Shown piece after piece: positions 25,678 to 34,770 of a DNA stretch of 64,000 nucleotides (positions are counted from its first letter, which is position 1; the number at the start of each line of letters is the position of its first letter). The DNA lies in assembly GCF_026241205.1 (NCBI RefSeq), contig NZ_JAPFQM010000006.1:124001-188000 (forward strand). Direction: 5' to 3'. Under the pieces are notes generated by a model, which ran no database searches, was not told where the DNA came from, and saw nothing but the letters and a program-made list of their open reading frames with translations. The DNA comes from Thermomicrobium sp. 4228-Ro. GTDB taxonomy: Bacteria > Chloroflexota > Chloroflexia > Thermomicrobiales > Thermomicrobiaceae. Both the position numbers and the translations under genes were made by a program.

Positions 25678-26606
25678 GGTACCCCTCCTGACTGCTCGAA
25701 CCGCACCGCACTGCCGACTCCTGGCCTGGGTGGACTCCGTTCCCAGCAACTCCCTCCTGACCGCCCCCACGCGCAGGCCGCCGGGCCCATACCACGCTGT
25801 ACCCACGAGTCCTTCGGTTCGATCGGTGCTCCGCGAGCCTGCACGGCAGCCTACCGATCGTCCTACCTGCCCCGGAATCTCAGCTTATAGCTTAACTGAG
25901 GCCTGTCCGCCCCACAAGCGCCCACCGTTACAAGCCCGTGACACCACACGGTAGCCCGAGAACTCGCTCCGGGCGAGATAACGCCACATACTTCGGTGCA
26001 CCGGCTGAAACCCGGGAAAGCCGCGGGCGATCGGTCATCCGTGCAAGCCACGTGACCACGGCTGGGTCATCGCGACTCGAGCATCGTGTTCCGTAGCTGT
26101 GAAAATGGCCCTTACAGCCCACCTGCGAACGAGTCGCTCGGGACCAGGCAGGAGTTCCTGCCCATCGCCCTCGGCTTCGTCCTGTGCGAACCACCGGTCA
26201 CGAATGCGCACACGCCGGCCGGATGAGCCTTTCGTGTCGGATTCACCGAGCGTGCGTCCTCCGGGCATCTGTGTCCCCCGAGAACCGTCGATGTTGTCCG
26301 AGCGGGCACACGCCTCGCAAAGCGAAGCGGCGCGCAACATCACCGCGAGGCGCACTGAAAAACACTTCTGTCCTGCGGAATGCGAGAGCGAAGCACCCTG
26401 GTCAAGGCCAGCCGTTACTCCGTTTGGCATACCGCCGCGCCAGCCAGAAACCCGGATCTGCCGATGACGAGTGGGTAGGTGACCTCGTCTCCCGTCACCC
26501 GGACACCGGAGACAGGGAAAACACGGCCATGTCTGGCTGCCGGTCACAGCGATACGCGAAGTCCGAAGCAGAAAGCCACCAGCACCCGCAATGCCGAGCC
26601 GTGCAT
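25678..26606. other. 929-base region without a credible gene
   Basis: The longest frames here (170 codons minus, 152 codons plus) are rich in Arg, Ser, Cys and Gly and look like shadow or noncoding sequence. The sequence appears less GC-rich than neighbouring genes and contains AT-rich islands (TCAGCTTATAGCTTAACTGA near 25880-25900, AAAAACACTTCTG near 26360). It could hold a decayed gene, an RNA or long regulatory sequence for the LigM-like gene; I cannot support any of these. Confidence 0.5.
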
Positions 26607-27005
26607 TTAGGCCGGCTCCCGCCGCGCGTATTTCTTCGGTAGCAGCCAGCGAACTGGAACGGCCGCCTCACCGTCGTCGTCCGGAACGATCACCCGCGCC
26701 TCCGGTGCGTAATCGGAGATGAGTTCCCGACACATCCCACACGGTGGGACGACCTCGCCCCATCGATTGACTGCCACGATCGTATCGATCTCGGTATCGC
26801 CATCAGCCGCTGCCATACCGATCGCGACCGCTTCGGCGCACACCGCAATGCGGCCCACTGTCGCCTCCAGATGCACGGCGCGATACACCCTCCCCGATCG
26901 CGTCCGGAGCGCGCAACCGATGTGATGCCAGCCCTCCTTGAAACGCTGCGCGATGAGATCACGTGCCGCAGCAACGAGCGCACGCTCGCTTTCCGTGAGT
27001 GCCAT
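26607..27005 (-). CDS. cdd: cytidine deaminase-family protein
   Basis: A 132-residue zinc deaminase with HLEATVGRIAVCAEAVA (C56 ligand, E58 proton shuttle) and PPCGMCRE (C89, C92 ligands), the arrangement of cytidine and blasticidin-S deaminases. The N-terminal HHIGCALRTRSGRVYRAVHLE is closer to the homotetrameric small forms. Likely converts (deoxy)cytidine to (deoxy)uridine in salvage. ATG at 27005 after AGGAGGGAGCACGTC. It is divergent from the amidase pair, and a dCTP deaminase gene lies 1.8 kb away, hinting at pyrimidine metabolism in this segment. Confidence 0.88.
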   Translation of the reverse strand: MALTESERALVAAARDLIAQRFKEGWHHIGCALRTRSGRVYRAVHLEATVGRIAVCAEAVAIGMAAADGDTEIDTIVAVNRWGEVVPPCGMCRELISDYAPEARVIVPDDDGEAAVPVRWLLPKKYARREPA

Positions 27006-27276
27006 GACGTGCTCCCTCCTCAAGGTACGCACGGTGACCGCGGTCGATCCCGGTAGTGATACCGCAGCCAACGGTGCCCGGGTGGACGTACCGAACAGCC
27101 CGCGGCAGGTGTGCTTTACGGCTGAGAGCGACGCATCCGCCACGCCAAGGATTCGCGCGCTGGCAGACCGAGCCCGCCAGGGTGAAAGCGCTCGGCTGAC
27201 CCGGTTACACTCCCTTGACAGCCCCCCGCACTTCCCCGCACACTCCACCGTTGTCGTAGGTGGACGGAGTAGACCG

Positions 27277-27483
27277 ATGAGGGAACGATCCGAGAGTGCG
27301 CAACACTGGTTTACCGTTCTCGAAGGTGCCGCCCGAGCACGCCTAGGTTCAGAGCGCGCCGACCATCTCGTCGATGAGCTCCGCCTGATGGCGGAGACGA
27401 TCGCTCGGGTGTTCGCTGAACCGCTCGAGTTCGACGACGAGCCACCAGTCGATATGCTCAGCGAAAGGCCGGGGAACCCGTGA
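27277..27483 (+). CDS. AtzG-like small subunit of the adjacent amidase
   Basis: A 68-residue helical protein with a hydrophobic heptad-like helix (HLVDELRLMAETIARVFAEPL) and an acidic/proline tail (EFDDEPPVDML). Size, composition and position recall AtzG, which binds the amidase AtzE and is related in role to GatC. It overlaps the amidase start by 4 bases. GGACGGAGTAGACCG precedes the ATG. A TTGACA at 27215 could be its -35, but the -10 is poor. Confidence 0.65.
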   Translation: MRERSESAQHWFTVLEGAARARLGSERADHLVDELRLMAETIARVFAEPLEFDDEPPVDMLSERPGNP

Positions 27484-28784
27484 ATACCATGGCACAGCTG
27501 TCCGTGCGCGAAATTCCAGCGCGCATCCGCCAGCGCGATCTCTCAGTCCACGAACTGCTCCAGGCCACGATCGAGCGCATCGAACGCACCGACCCCTTCC
27601 TTCAGGCTTGGGTCGAATTGGACCGTGAGGGTGCGCTTCGTGAGGCCGAGCGGCTCGATCATCTCGCTGAACGTGGAACCGTGCTTCCGCTCCATGGCGT
27701 ACCAGTCGGTCTCAAGGACGTGATCGACGCCGCTGGCCTGCCCACACGTGCGGGCTTCGCGCCGCTGGGCGACCGCCCAGCTCAAGCCGATGCTGCCATC
27801 GTCGCCCGCTTACGCGAACTCGGCGCTCTCGTCCTCGGGAAGACCCACACCACCCAACTCGCCTTCGCCGATCCGGCTCCGACTCGTAACCCGTGGGCTG
27901 CCGAACGGACTCCTGGCGGCTCGAGTTCCGGATCGGCAGCTGCAGTCGCCGCGCGTCAGATACCACTCGCTGTCGGCACCCAGACTGCCGGTTCCGTCCT
28001 GCGTCCTGCTGCGTATTGTGGTGTCGTGGGGTTCAAACCGAGCCTCGGCTGGTTCCCACTCGAAGGAGTCATCCCGCTCGCTTGGACGCTCGATCACCTC
28101 GGCCTCTTCGCGCGGTCGGTCGAAGACGTCGCGTACACGTACGTCGCGCTCTGCGCGCACCAGCGTCTCGAACTCCCGCTCCTCAGCGAGCCACCGCGGC
28201 TGCTGTTTCTCGTCGACTTTCTCGAACTCACCGAGCCGGAGGTCGCTGAGCACCTGCAGGACGTGGTGCGCCGCCTTCGCGAGGCCGGTGCACGGATCGA
28301 GGAACGCCGCCTTCCGGTCGATGTCCAGCTCCTGCTCGCGATCCACCATGTCATCATGCTCGCCGAAATGGGCGCACTCCACCAGCAAACGCTCGAGCAA
28401 CACCCCGATGCCTATGGCCCGCGACTCCGGGCCGCAGTCGAAGTCGGGCAGCTCGTCCCTGCTGGTGCCCTGCTGCACGCTCGCCGTCTCCGCCGTCGCC
28501 TGGCAGCTCTTCTCGATGATTTCCTCGCTCGCGCGGACGCCGCGATCCTCCCCACCGCCTCCGGCCCGGCTCCCGATCGCTCGACGACTGGCGACCGCCG
28601 CTTCCAAGCCGTCTGGACGCTTCTCGGTACACCAGCGATCTCTCTCCCGTCCGGCCTCACTCGCGACGGCTTACCGCTCGGACTGCAGCTCGTCGCCCGC
28701 TACGGACACGATCGGCGCCTCCTCCATGTCGCCGCCTGGTGCGAACGCATCCTGCCGAGCCTGCCGCCGCCACCGCTTACCTGA
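27480..28784 (+). CDS. amidase (amidase-signature family, AtzE-like)
   Basis: A 434-residue amidase with the Ser-cisSer-Lys triad: K79 in GLKDVID, S148 in TPGGSSSGSAAA, and nucleophile S172 in TQTAGSVLRPAAYCG. It hydrolyses an amide bond of unknown substrate. GTG at 27480 overlaps the preceding small gene (GTGA); an ATG three codons in is an alternative. The gene pair layout matches AtzG-AtzE (1-carboxybiuret hydrolase) more than GatA, because no gatB is present. Length is slightly below the 460-480 typical for AtzE. Confidence 0.88.
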   Translation: MNTMAQLSVREIPARIRQRDLSVHELLQATIERIERTDPFLQAWVELDREGALREAERLDHLAERGTVLPLHGVPVGLKDVIDAAGLPTRAGFAPLGDRPAQADAAIVARLRELGALVLGKTHTTQLAFADPAPTRNPWAAERTPGGSSSGSAAAVAARQIPLAVGTQTAGSVLRPAAYCGVVGFKPSLGWFPLEGVIPLAWTLDHLGLFARSVEDVAYTYVALCAHQRLELPLLSEPPRLLFLVDFLELTEPEVAEHLQDVVRRLREAGARIEERRLPVDVQLLLAIHHVIMLAEMGALHQQTLEQHPDAYGPRLRAAVEVGQLVPAGALLHARRLRRRLAALLDDFLARADAAILPTASGPAPDRSTTGDRRFQAVWTLLGTPAISLPSGLTRDGLPLGLQLVARYGHDRRLLHVAAWCERILPSLPPPPLT

Positions 28785-28806
28785 CGGTCGATGAAGGGGT
28801 CGGTCC

Positions 28807-29322
28807 ATGGCTGTGCTCACGCGACCGGAGATTCTCCGTCTCATCGAAGCCGGTGAGATCGTCATCGAGCCGTTCGATCCCTCGCAGGTCGGCCCGGCGT
28901 CTATCGACCTTCACCTGGGCCGCGAATTCCGCCTCTTCCGGCACGCCCGCGAGATCCTGCACGTCACGGAGGACACCGATCATCGCGAGGTGACCGAACT
29001 CGTCACCGTCGACGACTATTTGCTCCTCTTGCCTGGACAAGCCGTGCTCGGTATCACCGAGGAGCGCTTGACCCTCCCCGACAATATCTGTGGCTGGATC
29101 CAGGGCCGCAGCCGTTTCGCCCGTGTCGGACTCATGGTCCACGTCACTGCCAACTTCATCCAGCCCGGCATGGTCCGTACGCGGCAGGTTCTCGAGATGA
29201 ACAACGCTGGGCCCGTCCCACTCGCTATTCGTCCCGGCATCCGGATCTGCCAGATCATCCTCGAGGAATGCGTCGGTCGCGCCCACTACACCGGGCGTTT
29301 CCAGGGGCAGGAACATCCCTAG
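28807..29322 (+). CDS. dcd: dCTP deaminase
   Basis: A 171-residue trimeric dUTPase-fold enzyme: PSQVGPASIDLHLGREFR near the N-terminus, the conserved nucleotide-binding stretch QGRSRFARVGLMVHVTANFI, then a metal-independent deaminase core. It converts dCTP to dUTP (or dUMP if bifunctional). Start ATG after GAAGGGGTCGGTCC, 22 bases beyond the amidase stop, so they may be cotranscribed although functionally unrelated. Confidence 0.9.
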   Translation: MAVLTRPEILRLIEAGEIVIEPFDPSQVGPASIDLHLGREFRLFRHAREILHVTEDTDHREVTELVTVDDYLLLLPGQAVLGITEERLTLPDNICGWIQGRSRFARVGLMVHVTANFIQPGMVRTRQVLEMNNAGPVPLAIRPGIRICQIILEECVGRAHYTGRFQGQEHP

Positions 29323-29427
29323 CGGTCGGTAGACGAGCCGTCTGACCATCGGGGGTGGTTGCCGTCCAGCCACCCAAACACGTTCGTGGTGTGTTCACCC
29401 AATCGGCGTACGCGTAACGGCCTCAGC

Positions 29428-30396
29428 TCAGCGCAGGATCGTTCGCCGCGCTGCTGCCACCGCCGACTCGAGCTCTTCCGCGGTCACGATGGCCAGATCG
29501 CCACGGACAGTAAGCTTCAACGCGGCCAAGGCCACGCCATACTGGAGACCTCGCTCCACGTCCCCCGTATCGAGATATCCGTGGAGGAACCCAGCCGCGA
29601 AAGCATCTCCGGCTCCCACTCGATCGACCACCGTGGCCGCCCGACCCGGCACGATCACCGTGCGCCCGTCGGCAGTCGTCGCCACCGCACCGTGCTCGCC
29701 TCGCGTCACCACCGTCATCGCTGCACCGAAACGGGTCGACAGCGCGTGAGCGACCGCTTCCCCATCGCCAGAAAGGCCCCACAACAGACGTGCGTCGTCT
29801 TCCCCGCACAGCAGTACCGTCGCCTGACGGCAGAACCACTCGAGCGTTCGCGCCGCCTCCTCCGGACTCCACAAGCGGGACCGGTAGTTGACGTCGAACG
29901 ACACGCCGACACCGGACTGGCACGCTCGTTCGACCAGCCGAGCGAGGACTGCCCGGCATCCGCTGCTGAGCGCCGGGGTGATCCCCGTCGCATGCAACCA
30001 CCGGCTCTCGCTCACCCACTCGACCGGAAAGACCAGTGGATCGACGTGCGCCACGACCGACCCGGCACGGTCGTACAGCACGACCGTCGGGCGCGGCGGG
30101 ACGCCCACATCCAGGAAGTAGACGCCGACGCGTCCTTCATCGGTCCAGTGAATCAGTGACGTATCGACACCGTGCCACGCCAGCTCCCGCGCGATGCGCT
30201 CACCGAGCGTATTCCTCGGCAGCACCGAGGACCAGGCAGTTCGCCGACCAAGCCGGGCCAACGCGATCAGCACGTTCGCCTCGGCGCCCCCGATCCCGAC
30301 TTCGAGCTGCTTCGTCGTCTCCAGCCGCTCACCGGTGGGCACCGCCAGCCGGAGCATCGCTTCGCCGAAACCGACGACGTCCCAGCGCACGGCCAC
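29428..30396 (-). CDS. PfkB-family sugar kinase, probable 2-keto-3-deoxygluconate kinase
   Basis: A 322-residue ribokinase-fold enzyme with GIGGAEANVLIALARLG (substrate-binding lid side), FDVNYRSRLW, and the ATP/anion-hole motif DRVGAGDAFAAGFLHG containing the catalytic aspartate. FDVNYRxxLW is characteristic of KDG kinases, which phosphorylate 2-keto-3-deoxygluconate in hexuronate or Entner-Doudoroff routes. GTG start after GAGGTCGA, 6 bases after the HAD gene, which is on the same strand. Confidence 0.88.
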   Translation of the reverse strand: MAVRWDVVGFGEAMLRLAVPTGERLETTKQLEVGIGGAEANVLIALARLGRRTAWSSVLPRNTLGERIARELAWHGVDTSLIHWTDEGRVGVYFLDVGVPPRPTVVLYDRAGSVVAHVDPLVFPVEWVSESRWLHATGITPALSSGCRAVLARLVERACQSGVGVSFDVNYRSRLWSPEEAARTLEWFCRQATVLLCGEDDARLLWGLSGDGEAVAHALSTRFGAAMTVVTRGEHGAVATTADGRTVIVPGRAATVVDRVGAGDAFAAGFLHGYLDTGDVERGLQYGVALAALKLTVRGDLAIVTAEELESAVAAARRTILR

Positions 30397-30402
30397 TCGA
30401 CC

Positions 30403-31071
30403 TCACAACTGCTCGAGCAGCTCGAGCAAAGAGTGCACCGAATAGTGCGGTTGCATCCCGAGGGCATCCAATTTGGCAGTCCCCCGGTTCACCCAACACA
30501 CCCGAAAACCGAACCGGAGCGCTCCCGCGACATCGAACCCGTTCGACGAACAGAACAGGATCCGTTCCGGCCGCAGAACCAACGCGGCCGGTGCGAGCGC
30601 GTACACCGCTGGTGACGGCTTGTACCGCTGCACGGCATCAGCGCTCAGCACTGCCTCGAAGACTGAGCGCATCCCGACGGCGCCGAGCAACGCCTCCAGC
30701 ATCGCTGGGCTGCCGTTGGAAAGGATGGCCAGTCGCACGCTCCGCTCGCGGAACCCCACCAGGGCTGGGTACACATCCGGGAAAGCCTCGAGTTCGAGCC
30801 AGCCGTGCAGGAGATGTTCCCGCTCCTCGCTCGTCAACTCCAGTTCGAGCTGCGCGCATGCTGCGTCCAGCGCTTCCTCCGTCACCTGCCAAAAGTCGAC
30901 GTACTCCCCGAGGATCGTCCGCAAGAAACTGTGCTCCAGTTGCTTGGCCCGCCAGCGATCGAGGAGCGGGAGGTCACCGACGATCGCTCGTGCGCGCTCC
31001 GCGAGTCGGTTGAACCCGAAGAGCGTACCATAGACGTCGAAAACGATCGCCTCGATCCCGTGCTGCGCCAA
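30403..31071 (-). CDS. HAD-superfamily hydrolase, haloacid dehalogenase type II-like
   Basis: A 222-residue HAD protein: nucleophile motif FDVYGTLFGF, motif II LAILSNGS, motif III lysine in RYKPSPAVY, and motif IV CSSNGFDVAGA. This set matches L-2-haloacid dehalogenases and related phosphatases. TTG at 31071 is the start because GGAGGGCTTAGA lies just upstream; the longer frame to 31167 is unsupported. Its location before the sugar kinase suggests a sugar-phosphate or housecleaning role as an alternative to dehalogenation. Confidence 0.85.
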   Translation of the reverse strand: MAQHGIEAIVFDVYGTLFGFNRLAERARAIVGDLPLLDRWRAKQLEHSFLRTILGEYVDFWQVTEEALDAACAQLELELTSEEREHLLHGWLELEAFPDVYPALVGFRERSVRLAILSNGSPAMLEALLGAVGMRSVFEAVLSADAVQRYKPSPAVYALAPAALVLRPERILFCSSNGFDVAGALRFGFRVCWVNRGTAKLDALGMQPHYSVHSLLELLEQL

Positions 31072-31247
31072 TCTAAGCCCTCCGTTCGCCCAGTCTCTTG
31101 CGGGAATCCTAGGCGTTCGCCAGCAGCAGTGCAATGCCCTCCCGCGCAGCTCCGTCGAAGTGCTCACCAGGTAGACAAAACGCCCTCCTGCGACCAGCTC
31201 GCGTCCTCGTTCGTTGGTACCCTCGGGGGAGAGAGAGGTCGGAGCTC

Positions 31248-32972
31248 GTGTGGAAACAGGTCGTTCTCGTTCTGCTCGGCGTCGCTGCGCTCGTGTTCAC
31301 GCTCCCGGTCCACGAGGCGAACGGGACACCGTTCGCCAGCCCCGCCTTCGAGCAACTCTGGATCCAGCACCAGCGTGCCCAGCTCGATCTGTGGGGAGAG
31401 ATACCGCTCGCCTGGCGTATCGAGCCGTATGCCGATTCGCCAGGCGGTCGACGACTCGTCCAATACTTCGACCGGGGGCGGATGGAGTTGACGACCCTCG
31501 CCAGCGTCAACCGCACCAGTGTCACTCAGGGCCGGCTCGCTTGGGAACTGACCACGGGAAACATCGCCATCGGCAGCGACCTCTTCATCCGTCGCCCGCC
31601 GCCCGATCTTCCGATCGATGGTGGATCCACCGATCCGCGCGTCCCCACCTATGCCACGCTCGCTGCACTCGTGTCCGAGCCAGCCCCCGATCGAACTGTC
31701 ACCAGTCAGGCGATCGACTCGTGGATCACCGCGGATGGTTCGCGAGAGCACGCAACGCCCCCGGCCCCGGTGCGATCGAGCCGTTACATCGCGACGACGC
31801 GCCACAACCTTCCAGATGTGACGGTTTCCCTCTTCGACCGTTCACCGCTCGGACCCAACGCCTGGATCGAGGTCTTCGGCTATCCCATCAGTGAGCCGTT
31901 CTGGGCCTACTATCGTCGTGGCGAGACCGCGCTTCCCTCGTTGATTCAGGTCTTCGAGCGACGCATCCTCGTCTACACTCCCTCTCTTCCCGCCGATCAG
32001 CGCTTCACGCTGGTCAACACCGGTCGCCACTACTATCGCTGGCGCTACGGAGCGGATCCATCCCGACTCTGGCCTGACCCGCTTCCTGGCACTCCCGTCT
32101 CGATCCAAGTGCCGCCCCACTTCCGTGCTGGTCTCTTCCTCGAGGGTGTCCGCGACCCCGTCGACCTGGCCCTCGCCCCCGACGGGAATCTCCTCGTCCT
32201 CACCAGCAACGGTACCGTCCTCCTCGTGACCGCCGAGGACGCGAGCGGTCGGGCTTCGCGCCTCACCACCTTCGCCTCTGGCCTCGTCGTCCCACGCGGC
32301 ATCGCCACCGCTGGTCCCTGGGTATACGTCACCGATGACCAGGGTCTCGTCCGGCTTCGCGACGACGACGGCGACGGCATCGCCGACCGCACGCAGCGTC
32401 TGCCGCTCGCGTTTCGCCCGTTACCTGGTCCGGCCGGTGCACCGGTCACCGACGCGCGCGGCCAGGTTTATCTCGCTGGCCTGGCCAAGGATGGCTCTTC
32501 TGCTCCCTACTTGTACCTGATCACCGAGGGCCACAGCGTCCCACTCGGTCCGGCACCCACCAGCCTCGTGCGACTCTTCACCTGGGGCGAGCTCCTTTTC
32601 GCTCTTGTCCAGACCGAGGAGGGCCGCGTGCATGTGGTCCGCCTCGATTTCGGAAGTCGCACAGTCGTGGCCGAGCCTTTCCTCGACTTCCCGGCAGGGT
32701 TCATTCCAGGCGGTGGGCTCGCTTACACGACACAACTGTGGGCAGACCCGATTCCCGGAACACTGTTCTTCTGGGGCACACGCGAGACTGCAGGTACGCT
32801 CCTCCGCGCTGTCCCGGGATCTGACGGACAGGGTGCACCCACCTCACCGTTCGCCCAGGGATTCCGCTATCCTGTCGCGATGACGGTCGGACTCGACGGC
32901 ACGCTCTACGTCGCCGACGCAGGTACCGGACAGTTAATCAAGATCGTGCCCACGCGCCGGCAAGCCCAGTGA
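31248..32972 (+). CDS. secreted or lipid-free exported beta-propeller protein
   Basis: GTG at 31248 gives a short n-region (WKQ) and a hydrophobic signal segment VVLVLLGVAALVFTL. Residues about 25-290 include modules shared with two other secreted proteins in the window (QYFDRGRMEL, FGYPISEPFWAYYRRG, QVFERRILVYTPSLP, GRHYYRWRYG). From about 300 on there are propeller units (VDLALAPDGNLLVLT; YPVAMTVGLDGTLYVADAG), as in PQQ-dehydrogenase-like or ScyE-like propellers. 574 residues. Overlapping open frame back to 31134 is rejected. Convergent with proC only 4 bases away. No catalytic residues identified. Confidence 0.82.
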   Translation: MWKQVVLVLLGVAALVFTLPVHEANGTPFASPAFEQLWIQHQRAQLDLWGEIPLAWRIEPYADSPGGRRLVQYFDRGRMELTTLASVNRTSVTQGRLAWELTTGNIAIGSDLFIRRPPPDLPIDGGSTDPRVPTYATLAALVSEPAPDRTVTSQAIDSWITADGSREHATPPAPVRSSRYIATTRHNLPDVTVSLFDRSPLGPNAWIEVFGYPISEPFWAYYRRGETALPSLIQVFERRILVYTPSLPADQRFTLVNTGRHYYRWRYGADPSRLWPDPLPGTPVSIQVPPHFRAGLFLEGVRDPVDLALAPDGNLLVLTSNGTVLLVTAEDASGRASRLTTFASGLVVPRGIATAGPWVYVTDDQGLVRLRDDDGDGIADRTQRLPLAFRPLPGPAGAPVTDARGQVYLAGLAKDGSSAPYLYLITEGHSVPLGPAPTSLVRLFTWGELLFALVQTEEGRVHVVRLDFGSRTVVAEPFLDFPAGFIPGGGLAYTTQLWADPIPGTLFFWGTRETAGTLLRAVPGSDGQGAPTSPFAQGFRYPVAMTVGLDGTLYVADAGTGQLIKIVPTRRQAQ

Positions 32973-32976
32973 GGAG

Positions 32977-33852
32977 TCAGAGGTCACTCGGCCCACCGTT
33001 CGGCATTCCCGCACCGAGCTCCTTCGCACGCCGGTAGGCCGCCCACACTGCTCGCGCGATGACCGTCCGGAGCCCACCTCGTTCCATCTCGTAGAGTGCT
33101 GCGGCCGACGTCCCACCTGGCGTCGTCACCATATTTCGGAGCTCCGCTGGATGCTTACCGGTTTCCCGGGCAAACAGAACTGACCCCAGAATCGTCTGTT
33201 GCACGAGCTGCTCTGCGATATTCCGGGAAAACCCGAGATGAACCCCCGCATCGATCAGCGCCTCCATGATCAGGAAGACGTAGGCCGGTCCCGTCCCGCT
33301 CAACGCCGTCGCCATGTCGACCATGTCTTCGTTGTCGACGCGGATCGCCAGACCCATGGCTTCCAACACGGTCCGCACCAGCTGCTCGTCTTGGGGTGTC
33401 ACTCCCGGTGCCGGATACCAGACAGTCGCCCCATGGCCGATCTGGGCCGGGGTGTTCGGCATCGAACGCACGACTCGCTCGTGCTGCAACCCCTCCTGTA
33501 ACCGTCGCACGGTCGCACCCGCCACGATCGACAGGACGATCTGCTCCGGTGCGAGCACACCCGCTAGGTCCCGCATCGCTGCCTCCAGCGTCTGCGGCTT
33601 GACCGAAAGCACGACGAGATCCGCACCGCGGACTGCCGCAACGTTGTCCGGTGTCGTCTCGAGCCCCAAACGGGCGATCAACTCTTGTCGTCGCCGCGCG
33701 TTCGGCTCGCCTCCCGTCAGCTGGTGAACACTGACGAGTCCTGCTCGGAGCAGCGCCGCTGCGATCGCCTCCGCCATCACGCCGCAGCCGACGAATGCGA
33801 TGCGTTTCCCGCTCAGCGGCGACTCCCGCAGGTTGCTGACCCGGCTCGCCAT
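32977..33852 (-). CDS. proC: pyrroline-5-carboxylate reductase
   Basis: A 291-residue enzyme completing proline synthesis by NAD(P)H reduction of 1-pyrroline-5-carboxylate. The N-terminal Rossmann motif FVGCGVMAEAIAAAL, SVKPQTL, VRSMPNTPAQIG and the C-terminal signature with TTPGGTSAAAL are intact. ATG at 33852 after AAGGGCGAGCCGAG gives a normal N-terminus. A GTG at 33879 overlapping the upstream stop (GTGA) is an alternative and would mean tight coupling to the creatininase gene. Confidence 0.93.
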   Translation of the reverse strand: MASRVSNLRESPLSGKRIAFVGCGVMAEAIAAALLRAGLVSVHQLTGGEPNARRRQELIARLGLETTPDNVAAVRGADLVVLSVKPQTLEAAMRDLAGVLAPEQIVLSIVAGATVRRLQEGLQHERVVRSMPNTPAQIGHGATVWYPAPGVTPQDEQLVRTVLEAMGLAIRVDNEDMVDMATALSGTGPAYVFLIMEALIDAGVHLGFSRNIAEQLVQQTILGSVLFARETGKHPAELRNMVTTPGGTSAAALYEMERGGLRTVIARAVWAAYRRAKELGAGMPNGGPSDL

Positions 33853-33875
33853 CTCGGCTCGCCCTTCGCTCGGCC

Positions 33876-34676
33876 TCACTCTTCCTCTTCCTCCTCGAGT
33901 TCGAACTCCTCGAACGGGCTCTCCTCGATGAAGGCCTCGACGAACTCCGCTAACCGGTTCAGCGCCGTTTCCACGATCGCCTCCCCGAATTCCGCTGAGG
34001 CTGCCCGGGCGTCACCGAGTGCCCCGTTCGCCGTGATCTCGTCGAACGAATACGCAACGTGCACCGGCCCCCACCACGACGCGTGCGGATACGCCTGCTC
34101 CAGGAGCTCGCCAGGAGCGAGCGCGTCCTCCCGCACCGCCCAGGGCGCCAGGTACAAGAGCTGGCTCGTCTCGCTTTCGCAGGCGTGACCGATCACTTCG
34201 GCTACCTTCCCGCGCTGCACCACATCGTTCGCCAGCTCCGTAATCGATACCCATGCTGCGAGTACGTCCAGCTCCCGCCGCAGCCGTTGCACGAGGAGTT
34301 CCAACGCCGGGCGATTCCCGCCATGCCCGTTCACGAAGAGGAAACGCTCGAACCCATGCTCAGCGAGGCTTTCGACGACTTCGTACAAGACCTGCATGAA
34401 GGTCTCGCCGGAGAGCGTAATAGTCCCCGGGAACGCCATGTGATGCGGCGAGACACCGAATGGCATGACCGGCGCGACCAGAACTTCCGGGTACAAGCGC
34501 TCCGCCAAGCGCAGGCTGAACTCGTAAGCCCGCACGCTGTCCGTCGCGAACGTCGCATGCGGCCCATGTTGCTCCGTCGACCCGACCGGAATGACGACGA
34601 GTCGAATCTCCCCCATCGCTGACTCGAGCTCCGGCCAGGTCATTTCCCACAGGACATACCGTTCACGCTCTTCCAT
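33876..34676 (-). CDS. creatininase-family amidohydrolase, candidate MftE
   Basis: A 266-residue creatininase fold with dinuclear metal-site motifs: PVGSTEQHGPHATFATDS (Glu, His, Asp ligands), SPHHMAFPGTITLS, the VNGHGGNRPAL turn, and ACESETSQLL. Mycofactocin MftE belongs to this family and cleaves the last residues from processed MftA. No other creatininase-type gene is in the window, so this is the best local candidate, though it lies about 17 kb from mftA beside proC. The C-terminus is an unusual acidic tail (EFELEEEEEE). FAPy deformylase-type family members are an alternative. Confidence 0.85.
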   Translation of the reverse strand: MEERERYVLWEMTWPELESAMGEIRLVVIPVGSTEQHGPHATFATDSVRAYEFSLRLAERLYPEVLVAPVMPFGVSPHHMAFPGTITLSGETFMQVLYEVVESLAEHGFERFLFVNGHGGNRPALELLVQRLRRELDVLAAWVSITELANDVVQRGKVAEVIGHACESETSQLLYLAPWAVREDALAPGELLEQAYPHASWWGPVHVAYSFDEITANGALGDARAASAEFGEAIVETALNRLAEFVEAFIEESPFEEFELEEEEEE

Positions 34677-34770
34677 AGCCCTCGCTATCCTTCCTACAGT
34701 CTGACCGCGTGCCCGCGATCATCTCGCATATCGACAGCATCGCATCGTAACACAGAGGGGGCAATCGCCC

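Noticed and set aside
26035-26547. A 170-codon minus frame in the gene-free region
   Set aside because: Cys/Arg/Ser/Gly-rich, no ribosome site at the start, and overlapping frames on the other strand are equally long.
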